Part shown: positions 54,701 to 64,000 of the stretch, in pieces
Position numbering within the stretch: position 1 is the stretch's first letter
How the letters are laid out: every line of letters begins with the position of its first letter
NCBI GenBank assembly: GCA_033725935.1
Contig: MU867128.1
Coordinates: 62,001 to 126,000 of the forward strand
From: Cladorrhinum sp. PSN259
Lineage: Eukaryota > Ascomycota > Sordariomycetes > Sordariales > Podosporaceae
Direction of reading: 5' to 3'
DNA: 64,000 bases
The notes under the pieces: model-generated
The model's input: only the letters and a program-made list of their open reading frames with translations
Databases searched by the model: none
Told to the model about the DNA's origin: nothing
Made by a program: the position numbers and the translations under genes

Positions 54701-57700
54701 TGGGGCATCATCTGTTCCACCCATATCANNNNNNNNNNNNNNNNNNNNNNNNNNNNNNNNNNNNNNNNNNNNNNNNNNNNNNNNNNNNNNNNNNNNNNNN
54801 NNNNNNNNNNNNNNNNNNNNNNNNNNNNNNNNNNNNNNNNNNNNNNNNNNNNNNNNNNNNNNNNNNNNNNNNNNNNNNNNNNNNNNNNNNNNNNNNNNNN
54901 NNNNNNNNNNNNNNNNNNNNNNNNNNNNNNNNNNNNNNNNNNNNNNNNNNNNNNNNNNNNNNNNNNNNNNNNNNNNNNNNNNNNNNNNNNNNNNNNNNNN
55001 NNNNNNNNNNNNNNNNNNNNNNNNNNNNNNNNNNNNNNNNNNNNNNNNNNNNNNNNNNNNNNNNNNNNNNNNNNNNNNNNNNNNNNNNNNNNNNNNNNNN
55101 NNNNNNNNNNNNNNNNNNNNNNNNNNNNNNNNNNNNNNNNNNNNNNNNNNNNNNNNNNNNNNNNNNNNNNNNNNNNNNNNNNNNNNNNNNNNNNNNNNNN
55201 NNNNNNNNNNNNNNNNNNNNNNNNNNNNNNNNNNNNNNNNNNNNNNNNNNNNNNNNNNNNNNNNNNNNNNNNNNNNNNNNNNNNNNNNNNNNNNNNNNNN
55301 NNNNNNNNNNNNNNNNNNNNNNNNNNNNNNNNNNNNNNNNNNNNNNNNNNNNNNNNNNNNNNNNNNNNNNNNNNNNNNNNNNNNNNNNNNNNNNNNNNNN
55401 NNNNNNNNNNNNNNNNNNNNNNNNNNNNNNNNNNNNNNNNNNNNNNNNNNNNNNNNNNNNNNNNNNNNNCAACCATCCCCTCTTCAACCATCCCCTCTTC
55501 AACCATCCCCTCTTCAACAACCCCCTCTTCAACCATCCCCTCTTCAACAACCCCCTCTTCAACCATCCCCTCTTCAACAACCCCATCATCAACCATCACC
55601 TCTTCAACAACCCCCTCATCAACCATCCCCTCTTCAACAATCCCGTCATCCACAATTCCGTCATCAACGGCTTCATCGGTAACCATGTCTTCGCCTGTAC
55701 CTTCGTCAGCATCTTGCCCGTACTCACCTGTTTCGAGGCCTTCCTCAAGTCCACGCTCTCCATCCTCCATATTGCCAAATTCCTCGCCCACAATTCCGTC
55801 ATCAAGAGGCTGCGCTTCATCTCCGAGTTCTCCTTCCGGAGATCCCTCAGCTTCGGGGTCAAACTCACCACCTTGGCCTTCAATCTCATCGCCTTCAAGA
55901 TCCAGACCCCGGTCACCATCCCCGAGCATCATATCATCCTCTCCGGCCATCTCTGGATTGAATTCGCCACCTTCCTCCATAAACTCACCTTCTGGAAGTT
56001 CTCCATCTGGGGGAAGTTCTCCATCTGGGGGAAGTTCTCCATCTGGGGGAAACTCGCCGTCTTGAGGAAATTCTCCATCGGGGGGAAACTCGCCCTCTTC
56101 AGGAAATTCACCATCTTGGGGGAGCTCACCATCCTCAGCAATTTGTTCATCAAACTGGCCTTCTTGCATCTCCTCCTCGCCGAAACCCCTTTCCCCATCT
56201 TCTCCTTCGGCGAATTCGCCCTCGGGGAGGTCTCCTTCGAAAACTTCCTCATCGATGGGCTGTTCGAGATCACCCTCAGGATATTCTTCTTGGGGCATTT
56301 CTTCTCCCTCGCCCTCAGGCAGGTCTCCTTCGAAAACTTCCTCGTCGATGGGCTGTTCGAGATCACCCTCAAGAGATTCTTCTTGGGGGATTTCTTCTCC
56401 CTCGCCCTCGAGGATCTCCTCGTCACCGAGACCTCTTTCGCCATCCTCACCCTCAAGGAATTCCTCTTGAGCATCTTCTGGAAGATATTCTTCGTCGATA
56501 GGCTCGCCTTCTTCGACAAATTCTTCTTGGGCTGCTTCCTCGAGATATTCCTCTTGGGGGGCCTCTTCTCCTTCACCCTCAAGGAACTCCTCTTGATCGA
56601 GACCCCTCTCACCATTCTCGCCTTCAAAGAACTCCCCTTGGGCATCTTCTTGCGGATATTCCTCTTCCACGGGCTCCCCTTCTTCAAGAAATTCTTCTTG
56701 GGGAATCTCTTCGCCATCACCCTCGAGGATCTCCTCGTCACCGAGGCCCCTCTCGCCATCCTCATCTTGGAGGAGTTCCTCAGCGCCAGCCTCTCCTTCT
56801 TCGAGGTACTGCTCATCGAAGGCTTCGCCCTGTTCTTCAGCAAACTCCTCGCCAAGACAGTCTGCGCCACCCTCAAAATCAGCCTCGAGGTGACCTTCTT
56901 CACCTTCAAAGTACTCTCCTTCGTCTTGAAGTTCCTTCTGGTCATCGGGATCAAAGTAATCACCGGACGTATCGACGGTCATACCAGGAGGGCCGTACTG
57001 GATTGCTTCAGGGGTGTCAAGAATGGCAAAGGTGTTGTGAGCAATTACGAACTTATCATCAGAGTCATCATAGACTGTAAAGACGTCGTCATCCTCTTCG
57101 GGGTTGGCTGGATCAGAGAGCAATGGGTCTTCAGTATAGTCGAGAGGTTCTGAATCAAAGTGTGCGGGGATGCTGTCGCCTTCTGCGTCGATGTCCAGGG
57201 ATCTGTCACCGTCGTCCATTGGGAACTCCTGATCGAACTGTGGCTGTTCAGATACGAGCATGCCCTCCTCACCAACATATGGAATTTCACCGTCTTCCGG
57301 TAAGGTCTCATCAAAAGTAGTTTCCTCATCACATGGTTGCTCTTCGCCATCATATGCAATTTCATCCTCCGGCAGGGGTGCATCCTCCAGCGCAACTTCG
57401 TCAAGGGAACGAGATTCGTCTTCAAGAGTTTGGTCTTGGCTACCATACGCAGTTTCCTCCTCGTCCGGGAGCGACTCATTAAAAGCAGCTTCAGAATCAG
57501 GTTCCATACCGGCTTCTTCGGGGAACACCTCTCTAAACGCGGCCTCGCACTCTTCGGCAGTGTATGCTTGGCCATTTTGCTGTTCTACCTCGTCGAAAGG
57601 CTGCTCGTTGTCGAGAGGTGCTTCCTCTTGCTGATCTTCAGGCGGAGGGTTCAGTGAGACCATGTCTCCGTCTTCCAATTCCACGGGGAGATCAGAGTTG

Positions 57701-60603
57701 TGGAACGAAAAGTCATTATCGAACGCCATTTCCCTATCTTCGAGAGACAAACCATCGTCGTATGAGGCTTCGGATGGTCTCAACTCGTCCTCAGGGTCCT
57801 CATTGAAAGCGACTTGCTCCTCAAAGGAAGCGACTTCACCATTGTCAACCTCTTCTTCGAAGGTAGGCTCTTCCGCAAAGACCGTTTCGTCTTGGCCCAT
57901 GGAATCATCAAGTGATCGATCATTGTCAGCAGCGTCATCCTGGAGCTGCTCCTCCTCCTGGCCATATTCCTCCGGATACATGTCGTCTGGAAGAGCGTCC
58001 TGCTGAAACTCGGCATCAAACGCAGGTCCCTCTTGAAAGGCAACCTCCTCGTCAATGACGGACTCGGGAGGATATTCTTCAGACGGAAGGTCTCCGTTGA
58101 GTGCTGGCTCGCCCTTAATGATCTCGGGATCAGCATCATCAAGGGACCGTTCACCATCATGGACGGTATCATCCTCAAGAGGAAACTCTCCATCTTGACC
58201 GTATTCTTCTAGAGGAAGCCGATCTTCAAGACTGCTTTCTTGAATATCATCGCCAAAAGCAGGTTCCTCTTGAAAGGCAGTTTCCTCATGAAACCCGCCA
58301 TCAACTGGAGACCCTTCCTCATATGGAACATCCTGCTCAAATTGGGAAGGGTCCTCCTCAACAAAGTCGGCATCTAATGATTGATCACCGTCGACAAAGC
58401 CATCTTCTTGGAATTGGCCATCCTCGAAGTCTTGAGGATTGGCATCCCCCTCCTGAAAGGTGGTTTCGTCTTGAAATGAGGGTTCCTCGTCATCGAGTGG
58501 AAGGTCTGCGTCACCAGCAAGATCGCGTTCATTTTGGTATAACTCTACGTCCTCTTGGAGAGCAACCTCTGGGTCGACGCCTTGCTGAGAGTCGGCTCCA
58601 TCGTCGAATGATGGTTCGTTGTCAAAGGAGGGCTCTACGCCCTGTGGTGGCTCCACGTAAGCAGCCTCAGCGTGCTCTGACTCCTCACCAGTGCCATCTC
58701 GAGTGAGATCCTCCTCAAAGGCCGGTTGTTCCTCACAGTCTTGATCCTCGAAGTCCTGCTCAGGGACAAGAACTTCGTCCTGAAGTAAACCTTCCTGCTC
58801 CAGTGGAAACTCTGGGTCTTCAAGACCGGCAGGTTGCTCAAAAGAAATACTCGCATCAAGAGTGGGGTCGGCGTCAAGTGCGGATTCGTCATAATCGGCG
58901 ACAGGCTCAAATGCGTGGTCGTCTGGTAAGTGGTCAAATTCCCGAAGTTGCTGATCCTCTGAGGAGAATTGTGGAGACGGAACGGTGTTATCTTCTTGGA
59001 ATTCTTCCTGTGGTAGACCTGGGGATAGCTCATCTTGCTCAAAGTGGTCCTGCGGGAGGTCGTCCGCAATCACATCTTGCTGCTCAGACTCCTCTAAAGC
59101 AAGGTCCTCTTCCAGAAAAACTTCTCGCGAATCATCCTGCTCAAATGCTGGCTCCTCATCAGGAAGTTGATCATCCTCTATCACAGGCTCATCGAGATCA
59201 GTTGGAGCTTCTGACGCTTGGGCGGCTGAGCGTCTCCGTTGATCTTCGACAAAAGCCAATTGATCGCTCGCAGATACGGGAGACGGGTAACTGACTTCGT
59301 CCCACTCTGCTGCAGCGGCGTCATAGTCGAAGGGCTGGTAGTCATTAACGGTCTCTGCGGGTTCGACTTCGTCTTGGTCAACGTCGTCCTCGGGAGAATC
59401 AATTAGAATGTCACCCTGCCCTTCCGAGTCAATAAAGACTGGCTCGCCGTCTGACACTTGGAGCTCTGGGCTGACCTCGTTCGAGTTCTCAATGTCAAGA
59501 TCAGGAATGCTGTTGACATCGTGGTATGAGGAACCGAGTTGTGAAGGTGAGTCGAGGAGTTCTGGGGAGCTGATTGATCTTGAGCTTTCTTCGTCTGGGA
59601 TGTCGGCTTGTTGCATTGGGCCGGACTCTTCTTGCTGGTAGTCAAGATCCTCATCCTCTGCAAATGGCTCCACGGCTGATGAATCTTCCATTGAATCGAA
59701 GGTCTCTGGCGGTGATCCTTCTTCAGGCAAGTCCTCGGGTAGTGGTTCTGACACATCCTCCAAGGCTTCTTCCTCCATGGGTGAGGGTGGCGCCAACTCG
59801 TCCGAGTCCGCCCCACCCGGAACTGGCACCAGCACCGGCACAGCCAAAGTATCCGTACCATCCTCCGCCGGCGCGTCTGCAGAAATGCTCCTGTTGATAC
59901 AAGGGTTCTCTTGTCTCCTCCTTCCATTCTTTCTTGTTTCATAACAGGTCTCGGTGGTATGATCCGGTCCAGCACAATCGCGATGCCACTCCATCGTCCA
60001 ATGCCACGGACCTCCCTCGGCCACAATCCTGCCGTTCCACGTCCCAAGGTAAATGCCGAAAGGGCTGATAACCCAATTATCTTCGCTGAACTGTGCGCTG
60101 CAATTTTTGCAAGTCGTGTTCTCGTCGGCGGCAGTAGTAAATCCTCCATTGGCGTGGTCTTCAAACGCGTTGATTCCCTCGCAATTGGCACACAGCCATG
60201 AGTCTGGCGTCTGATCAAACTCGCCAATCACCCGTCTGTCGCCGGTTGCTATCTCTCGTGACCCGCTGGCATTAATGATGACGCAGGTCGCGCAGTTGGA
60301 GGAAGGGTGGCCGCAGTCACAGCATCCCGAGGGCGAGGAGGATGAGGGAGCCTTGGATAGGCTCGTCGTTTTCCGGCAGTTGCAACATCTTCTTTTTGAT
60401 GGAACCCCCTTGCGCTCTTCGGTCGTTAGTTGAGTCGGCTGTTTGGCGAGGGGAATTTTAATCGGGCTGGAGAATGAGTTGAGTGTCAATGGGATGCATC
60501 CTGGAGGCTGCTGAATGAGGATTTCTCGAGGATCATGGTGATCGCACGGCCAGAGGTACTCGATTAAATTTGGGTTGGAGCGTAGTCGTGAGATGCCGCT
60601 CAT
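48719..60603 (-). CDS. Giant repetitive acidic protein with zinc-ribbon-like N-terminus
   Basis: It starts at ATG 60603 (MSGISRLRSNPNL) and ends at 48719. The assembly gap 54729-55469 interrupts it; the frames either side do not match, so the gap length is wrong and about 4,000 codons is an estimate. Residues about 70-100 have paired cysteines (RRCCNCRK...GCCDCGH...NCATC), then WLCANC...TTCKNC, a zinc-ribbon-like pair. A Trp-rich segment (GGPWHWTMEWHRDC) follows. More than 2,500 residues are then extremely acidic, with Glu/Asp repeats such as VEEGMVEEGVVEE, DMGGDAPADMGG, PEPEPEPQ and PDGELPPDGEL. A hydrophobic stretch (LLPVMSIATMGYGV) precedes a basic C-terminal region with about eight copies of KKPGFFARLFxSRKK. 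No introns seen. I know no named family. It could be a nuclear scaffold-like or membrane-associated protein, but that is speculation. Confidence 0.7.
49200..50345 (-). repeat. C-terminal coding repeats with GFFARLF motif
   Basis: About eight tandem copies of a unit of roughly 45-60 codons in the giant gene. Each has QPNQPLEEQ, then K-K-P-G-F-F-A-R-L-F-x-S-R-K-K, then a Ser/Pro/Glu spacer (SLSAEPSLSGPES). Copies in the middle (about 49530-49990) are nearly identical at DNA level, indicating recent duplication or gene conversion. Confidence 0.85.
53030..53640 (-). repeat. Glu/Pro coding repeat block
   Basis: Imperfect hexanucleotide repeats (GGCTCA/GGTTCA on the plus strand) encode alternating Pro and Glu with occasional Gln/Val (PEPEPEPQVEFEPE) for about 200 codons of the giant gene. 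Confidence 0.8.
54480..55645 (-). repeat. Tandem repeats flanking an assembly gap
   Basis: Left of the gap are repeats encoding DAPADMGG(GDD) units. Right of it are 15-bp repeats AACCATCCCCTCTTC encoding VEEGM units (55470-55640). The N run 54729-55469 lies between two different repeat types, so the assembler probably could not resolve the array. Confidence 0.85.
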
Positions 60604-62119
60604 TTTGCTGCTGTTGGATTGCTACACTACTGCCATGGGTTATGTGATGATTGATAGTTGCGTGAATGTGTTTCTGATTACCCTTTTTTGGTGATTCACA
60701 ATATTTCTTTTTGGTTTGTGTGTTGGTATATTGATGAGTTTGATGCAGCATTAATAAGTCTGCTGCAAGCATCAAATTCCAAACAATAAAGACCGGAGCA
60801 AAATATGACGAAAAGGGCGCGAAAGTGGAAGGGGCTGGGCAAAAGACTTTTTTAAGAGATACACAACAGATGAACACGCACAACCGTGATGGAGGATATG
60901 CGGGCGCCGCTCGGGCGGTGCAAGTGGTGCACGCCCAGGTCGGCTGTTGAATGGTGATGGAGGCACATGGCAATTACTGTAGGTAAGTTAGGTTATACAA
61001 CGGCCGGCCGAGACCCGAGTGGTGGTCTCGCCTGGCTGAAACAAGAGAAGAAAAGAATGGTTGGAAAGAAGAGTAAGAATTGTTTGTTGTCACCCATACC
61101 CAATAATAGGGCGATTTGGGTCGAAACATTTGGGACCTCACCCTCACAGTACCACCCTACCTTGTTGCATCGTTCCCTTTTTGGGATTTGAGACTTGACT
61201 GGGCCTCAGTCCAGGGCCAACAAGGTGCATCATGAACTCGGAGAGAACCCTAACCCTACGGCACGGTTACTCGGAGGAAATAAACGAGAGTGAGATGTGG
61301 GAGAACGACATGCTCTGCCAATTGATTTCTTCCTGGTTGGATGCATGGTAACATGTCAACCGTTCGAACTGGGAGTTTTCCATACCCGATTGACTTTTCA
61401 GAGGATGGAGCCATTTGACAGCTGCCTGAAAACTCGGTCGCATGGTCGACTACGGAGGACACCGACGATCTCCCGATGATCCGAGCAAGGAGGTAGAAGG
61501 AGGGAAATGGCCTGTTGGATAAAAAGAGGTGATGGAGACAGGAACCTGGAAAAGGGTGAAGGGTCGGTGGGCCACAAGCCAAAAGTTTTGGTTGGCGCTG
61601 ACGCTGACTTTTGAGGCCGGGGGCGGGGCTTGGCAGCTGTTGGTGCCAGACGCTTGGTGTGCTTCCAGTGTGTGTCTCCACCACGGAATGATTTCAGGTC
61701 TTGTCAGTACAAGTATCGAACTTGGGACGGACGGAACTTTATTATTATGCAAGTTTTCTCTCGAGTGGATTCTTGAGATAGATATGGGAGACTAATACTA
61801 AGATCTTCAGATCAATCTGCAGGTCCGGAGCCGAAGCTCGCACGGGATCGTGTTCTGAAAATCCCACTAACAGATTAAGAGAGCAACACAGGCCAGGTGT
61901 GTTAGTAGATTGATCCCTGCTTTGAAACCATTTGGCCGCAGCAGCATGTGTCAATGACATCACTGATTTTTGGGGGAGAGCATAATAAAAACTCCCCCCT
62001 GACGCGCACATGTTCTTTCTGGGTAGATGTACATACAGTTGCTCATTCCCTATTTGAGCTTAAGAGACTTCTTTTTTTTTATTCCAATTCCTTCAGACAG
62101 CCCCTTCACAAAATTCATC
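60604..62119. other. Divergent intergenic region, no gene accepted
   Basis: About 1.5 kb between the giant gene (minus) and the SDR gene (plus). Frames up to about 145 codons are out of character for coding sequence. It presumably holds both promoters. Confidence 0.4.
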
Positions 62120-62993
62120 ATGAGCGTCACACCCCAAAAGAACGGCGTTCCCAGCGCCGAGCGACTGAGCGACCTCTTCAGTCTCAAGGGAAAAGTAGTC
62201 GTCATCACGGGCGCGTCCGGTCCCAAGGGGATGGGAATCGAAGCAGCGAGGGGGTGTGCCGAGATGGGCGCCGACGTCGCCATAACGTACTCATCCAGGA
62301 AGGAAGGCGCCGAGAAGAACGTGGCCGAACTCGAAAAGGAGTACGGCGTCAAGGCCAAGTGCTACAAGCTGCAGATTGATAACTACGATGACTGCGAGAA
62401 GCTCGTGGCGGATGTGATTAAGGATTTTGGAAAGATTGATGCTTTTATTGCCAAGTGAGTTTATAAGTTAACAACACCACACGACATTGGCTGATTATTG
62501 TGTCCATCACAGTGCTGGCGCCACGGCAAATGGAGGTGTCCTCGACGACTCCAAGGAGGAGTGGGACAGGGTGTTGCAGACCGATCTGAGCGGCACGGCC
62601 TACTGCGCCAAGGCGGTCGGCAAGCACTTCAAGGAGAACGGCAAAGGGTCCTTTGTGATTACCGCGTCCATGTCCGGTCACATTGCGAATTACCCGCAGG
62701 AGCAGACTTCGTACAATGTTGCCAAGGCGGGCTGCATTCACCTTGCGCGGTCCCTGGCGAACGAGTGGAGGGGGTTCGCGAGGGTCAACAGTATTTCTCC
62801 GGGGTACATCGACACGGGACTGTCTGATTTCATTGATCAAAAGACGCAGGATCTGTGGAACAGCATGATTCCAGTGGGAAGACCGGGAAACGCCAAGGAG
62901 TTGAAGGGGGCGTATGTTTACTTGGTTAGTGACGCGAGCAGCTATACTACTGGAGCTGATATTGTTATCGATGGGGGGTATACTACTCGTTAG
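62120..62993 (+). CDS. SDR reductase, mannitol dehydrogenase / L-xylulose reductase type
   Basis: Two exons, 62120-62454 and 62513-62993 (donor AA|GTGAGT, acceptor ATCACAG), 271 residues. It is a classical short-chain dehydrogenase: cofactor motif VVVITGASGPKGMGIEAA (TGxxxGxG), the TYSSRKE segment that favours NADP(H), FIANAGATANGG, catalytic Ser in ITASMSG, Y-x3-K as SYNVAKAG, and the GYIDTGLSDF and GADIVIDGGYTTR C-terminal signatures. It closely resembles fungal NADP-dependent mannitol dehydrogenases and L-xylulose/sorbose reductases, which interconvert ketoses and polyols in the cytosol. The exact substrate cannot be fixed by eye. The intron falls inside the N-A-G motif codons. Confidence 0.9.
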
Positions 62994-63431
62994 ATGTTGT
63001 ATGATAGCTGGGTTGCGATGTAAAAGCGGGAGGTATCAGGAAAGAGTTGTAGCAACATTTTCAGGACGCGTATGTGTACGCTGGCCATTGCTGGCTGTTT
63101 TCTCAAAAGTATACAGTAGGTACATACATTACTGGCTTTCAGCATGTCCCAGTGAACTCATTTGTTCTAATCACCCATAGTTACGTCCTTTATTAGCCTC
63201 AAGATGCTTTGTTAGGATTTGATAAAAAAAGCTTTAAAGGCGTTCCGAAAACGTCAATCCCCTATCAACAAAGGTGGGGTCATTCATGTTTACCTAGCTG
63301 ACGGTCAAGTGTATAATGTTGATAGAGAGAACACTTCAAGCTTGCCGTCGTCACCGTCCGAGTTACCGTCAAAACATAGCTGCCATCGTATTGTACATTT
63401 ACACGCAGGTCAGACCGACATATAATTCATC
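62994..63431. other. Intergenic region, no gene seen
   Basis: About 440 bp between the SDR gene and the partial gene at the right edge. Short frames only. Confidence 0.4.
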
Positions 63432-64000
63432 ATGGCAGCCGCCATACAACTTATGGTCCCCCCTCCTCCAAATCCTGGATATGCGCCGCGCAATCACCAC
63501 TTTCCCCGAAGATACATCCAAATGAACCCTTCCCAAGTGGCCGAAGCAATCATATCATGCCCTCACGCCCCAACGTATGGCATCCCGAAAAAGGCCTGGC
63601 ACGTGCTAGGTTTCCTGGAAACGGGCAGGCCGCCAAAAGCCCAGTTCATCGAGTGGGTCAACGAGCTATGGATCTTCCTGCACTACGACACCACAACAAA
63701 GGGGAGAAGGGCTCGAGCGTACGTCCTCGACGCCATGAGGACGCTCAACTGGAGACACCCAGACTGGGACGTCGACTACGGGGGGACAGGTCCAACCGGG
63801 ATGCTCATAGATAATAACGCTCCGGATGGGGTAGAGTGGCACGGCGTCTGGTTGCAAGCTGATGCTGCCATCCACCCCAACGGGACGCATACGAGAGCCT
63901 GGGGTCAGCTGCCCGCTCCCAAGGATGGCAGCTACGGCAAGCCGGACGCTCGCTACTGGTACCAGCAGAGACATAATTGGGTTACGCCCATCCCGGACAA
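63432..64000 (+). CDS. Hypothetical protein, 3' end outside window
   Basis: The frame is open from ATG 63432 (MAAAIQLMVPPPPNPGY) to the window edge, 189 complete codons with no stop. It is Pro-rich at the start, then globular: KAWHVLGFLETGRPPKAQFI, EWVNELWIFLHYDTT, VLDAMRTLNWRHPDWDVDYG. It has many Trp and Pro, no signal peptide and no motif I can name. The ATG follows TCATC with A at -3, an acceptable context. An intron cannot be excluded. Confidence 0.6.
   Translation, partial: MAAAIQLMVPPPPNPGYAPRNHHFPRRYIQMNPSQVAEAIISCPHAPTYGIPKKAWHVLGFLETGRPPKAQFIEWVNELWIFLHYDTTTKGRRARAYVLDAMRTLNWRHPDWDVDYGGTGPTGMLIDNNAPDGVEWHGVWLQADAAIHPNGTHTRAWGQLPAPKDGSYGKPDARYWYQQRHNWVTPIPD

Noticed and set aside
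54300..57153. Very long plus-strand open frames opposite the giant gene
   Set aside because: They are antisense shadows of biased repeat codons and run through the N gap; the minus-strand frame has coherent start, stop and domain-like ends.
60533..60973. 146-codon minus-strand frame overlapping the start of the giant gene
   Set aside because: It overlaps the giant gene's start codon and 5' region in another frame, has no recognisable domain and is probably chance.

Overview
The window is nuclear DNA of a filamentous ascomycete (Pezizomycotina, most likely a Sordariomycete). It carries an Mto1/ApsB-type microtubule organiser, a GH71 alpha-1,3-glucanase, a LysM protein, a HET-domain gene, a NACHT-type NLR and an SNF2/RING helicase. 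Introns are short (about 50-100 nt, GT-AG with CTAAC-like branch points) and the gene spacing is typical of these fungi. Two runs of N (17746-17755 and 54729-55469) show that it comes from a draft assembly.

Left part (1-16 kb): a partial coiled-coil gene leaves the window on the minus strand, followed by the intronless apsB-like gene (2372-7198). From 8.2 to 15.9 kb lies what I consider the most interesting content: six neighbouring genes built on one cysteine module, roughly C-x-C...C...C...[YFW]-C-x2-C-x3-G-C. The first has five modules and no intron. The other five have one module each, interrupted by a phase-0 intron at nearly the same place just after C-x2-C, followed by a diverged tail ending in Lys/Arg-rich residues. 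One of the five carries two in-frame TGA codons. I do not recognise a named family for it.

Middle part (16-34 kb) is accessory in character: an SNF2/RING helicase (minus) divergent from a NACHT NLR with C-terminal C2H2 zinc fingers (plus), a broken HET-domain gene, an intron-bearing tRNA-like gene beside a 16-bp minisatellite, and several small mobile or repeat sequences. The repeats are a family of tiny inserts (about 42-57 bp) flanked by 13-16 bp direct repeats, a TIR element of about 515 bp immediately downstream of the NLR, and a foldback family with CACGTG-containing arms. The SNF2, NLR and HET genes belong to classes associated with genome surveillance and non-self recognition.

Right part (34-64 kb): a serine-rich single-pass membrane protein, a secreted GH71 enzyme with C-terminal cysteine repeats next to a secreted LysM protein (both likely act on cell-wall polysaccharides), a cytochrome P450, a three-exon gene with an OTU-like cysteine-protease signature, a small acidic cysteine-rich protein, a giant minus-strand gene of roughly 4,000 codons (zinc-ribbon-like N-terminus, very acidic repeats, basic GFFARLF repeats at the C-terminus; the assembly gap falls in its repeats), an SDR sugar/polyol reductase and an unrecognised partial gene at the right edge. 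Gene structures come from reading frames and splice consensus only; there was no transcript or database evidence.
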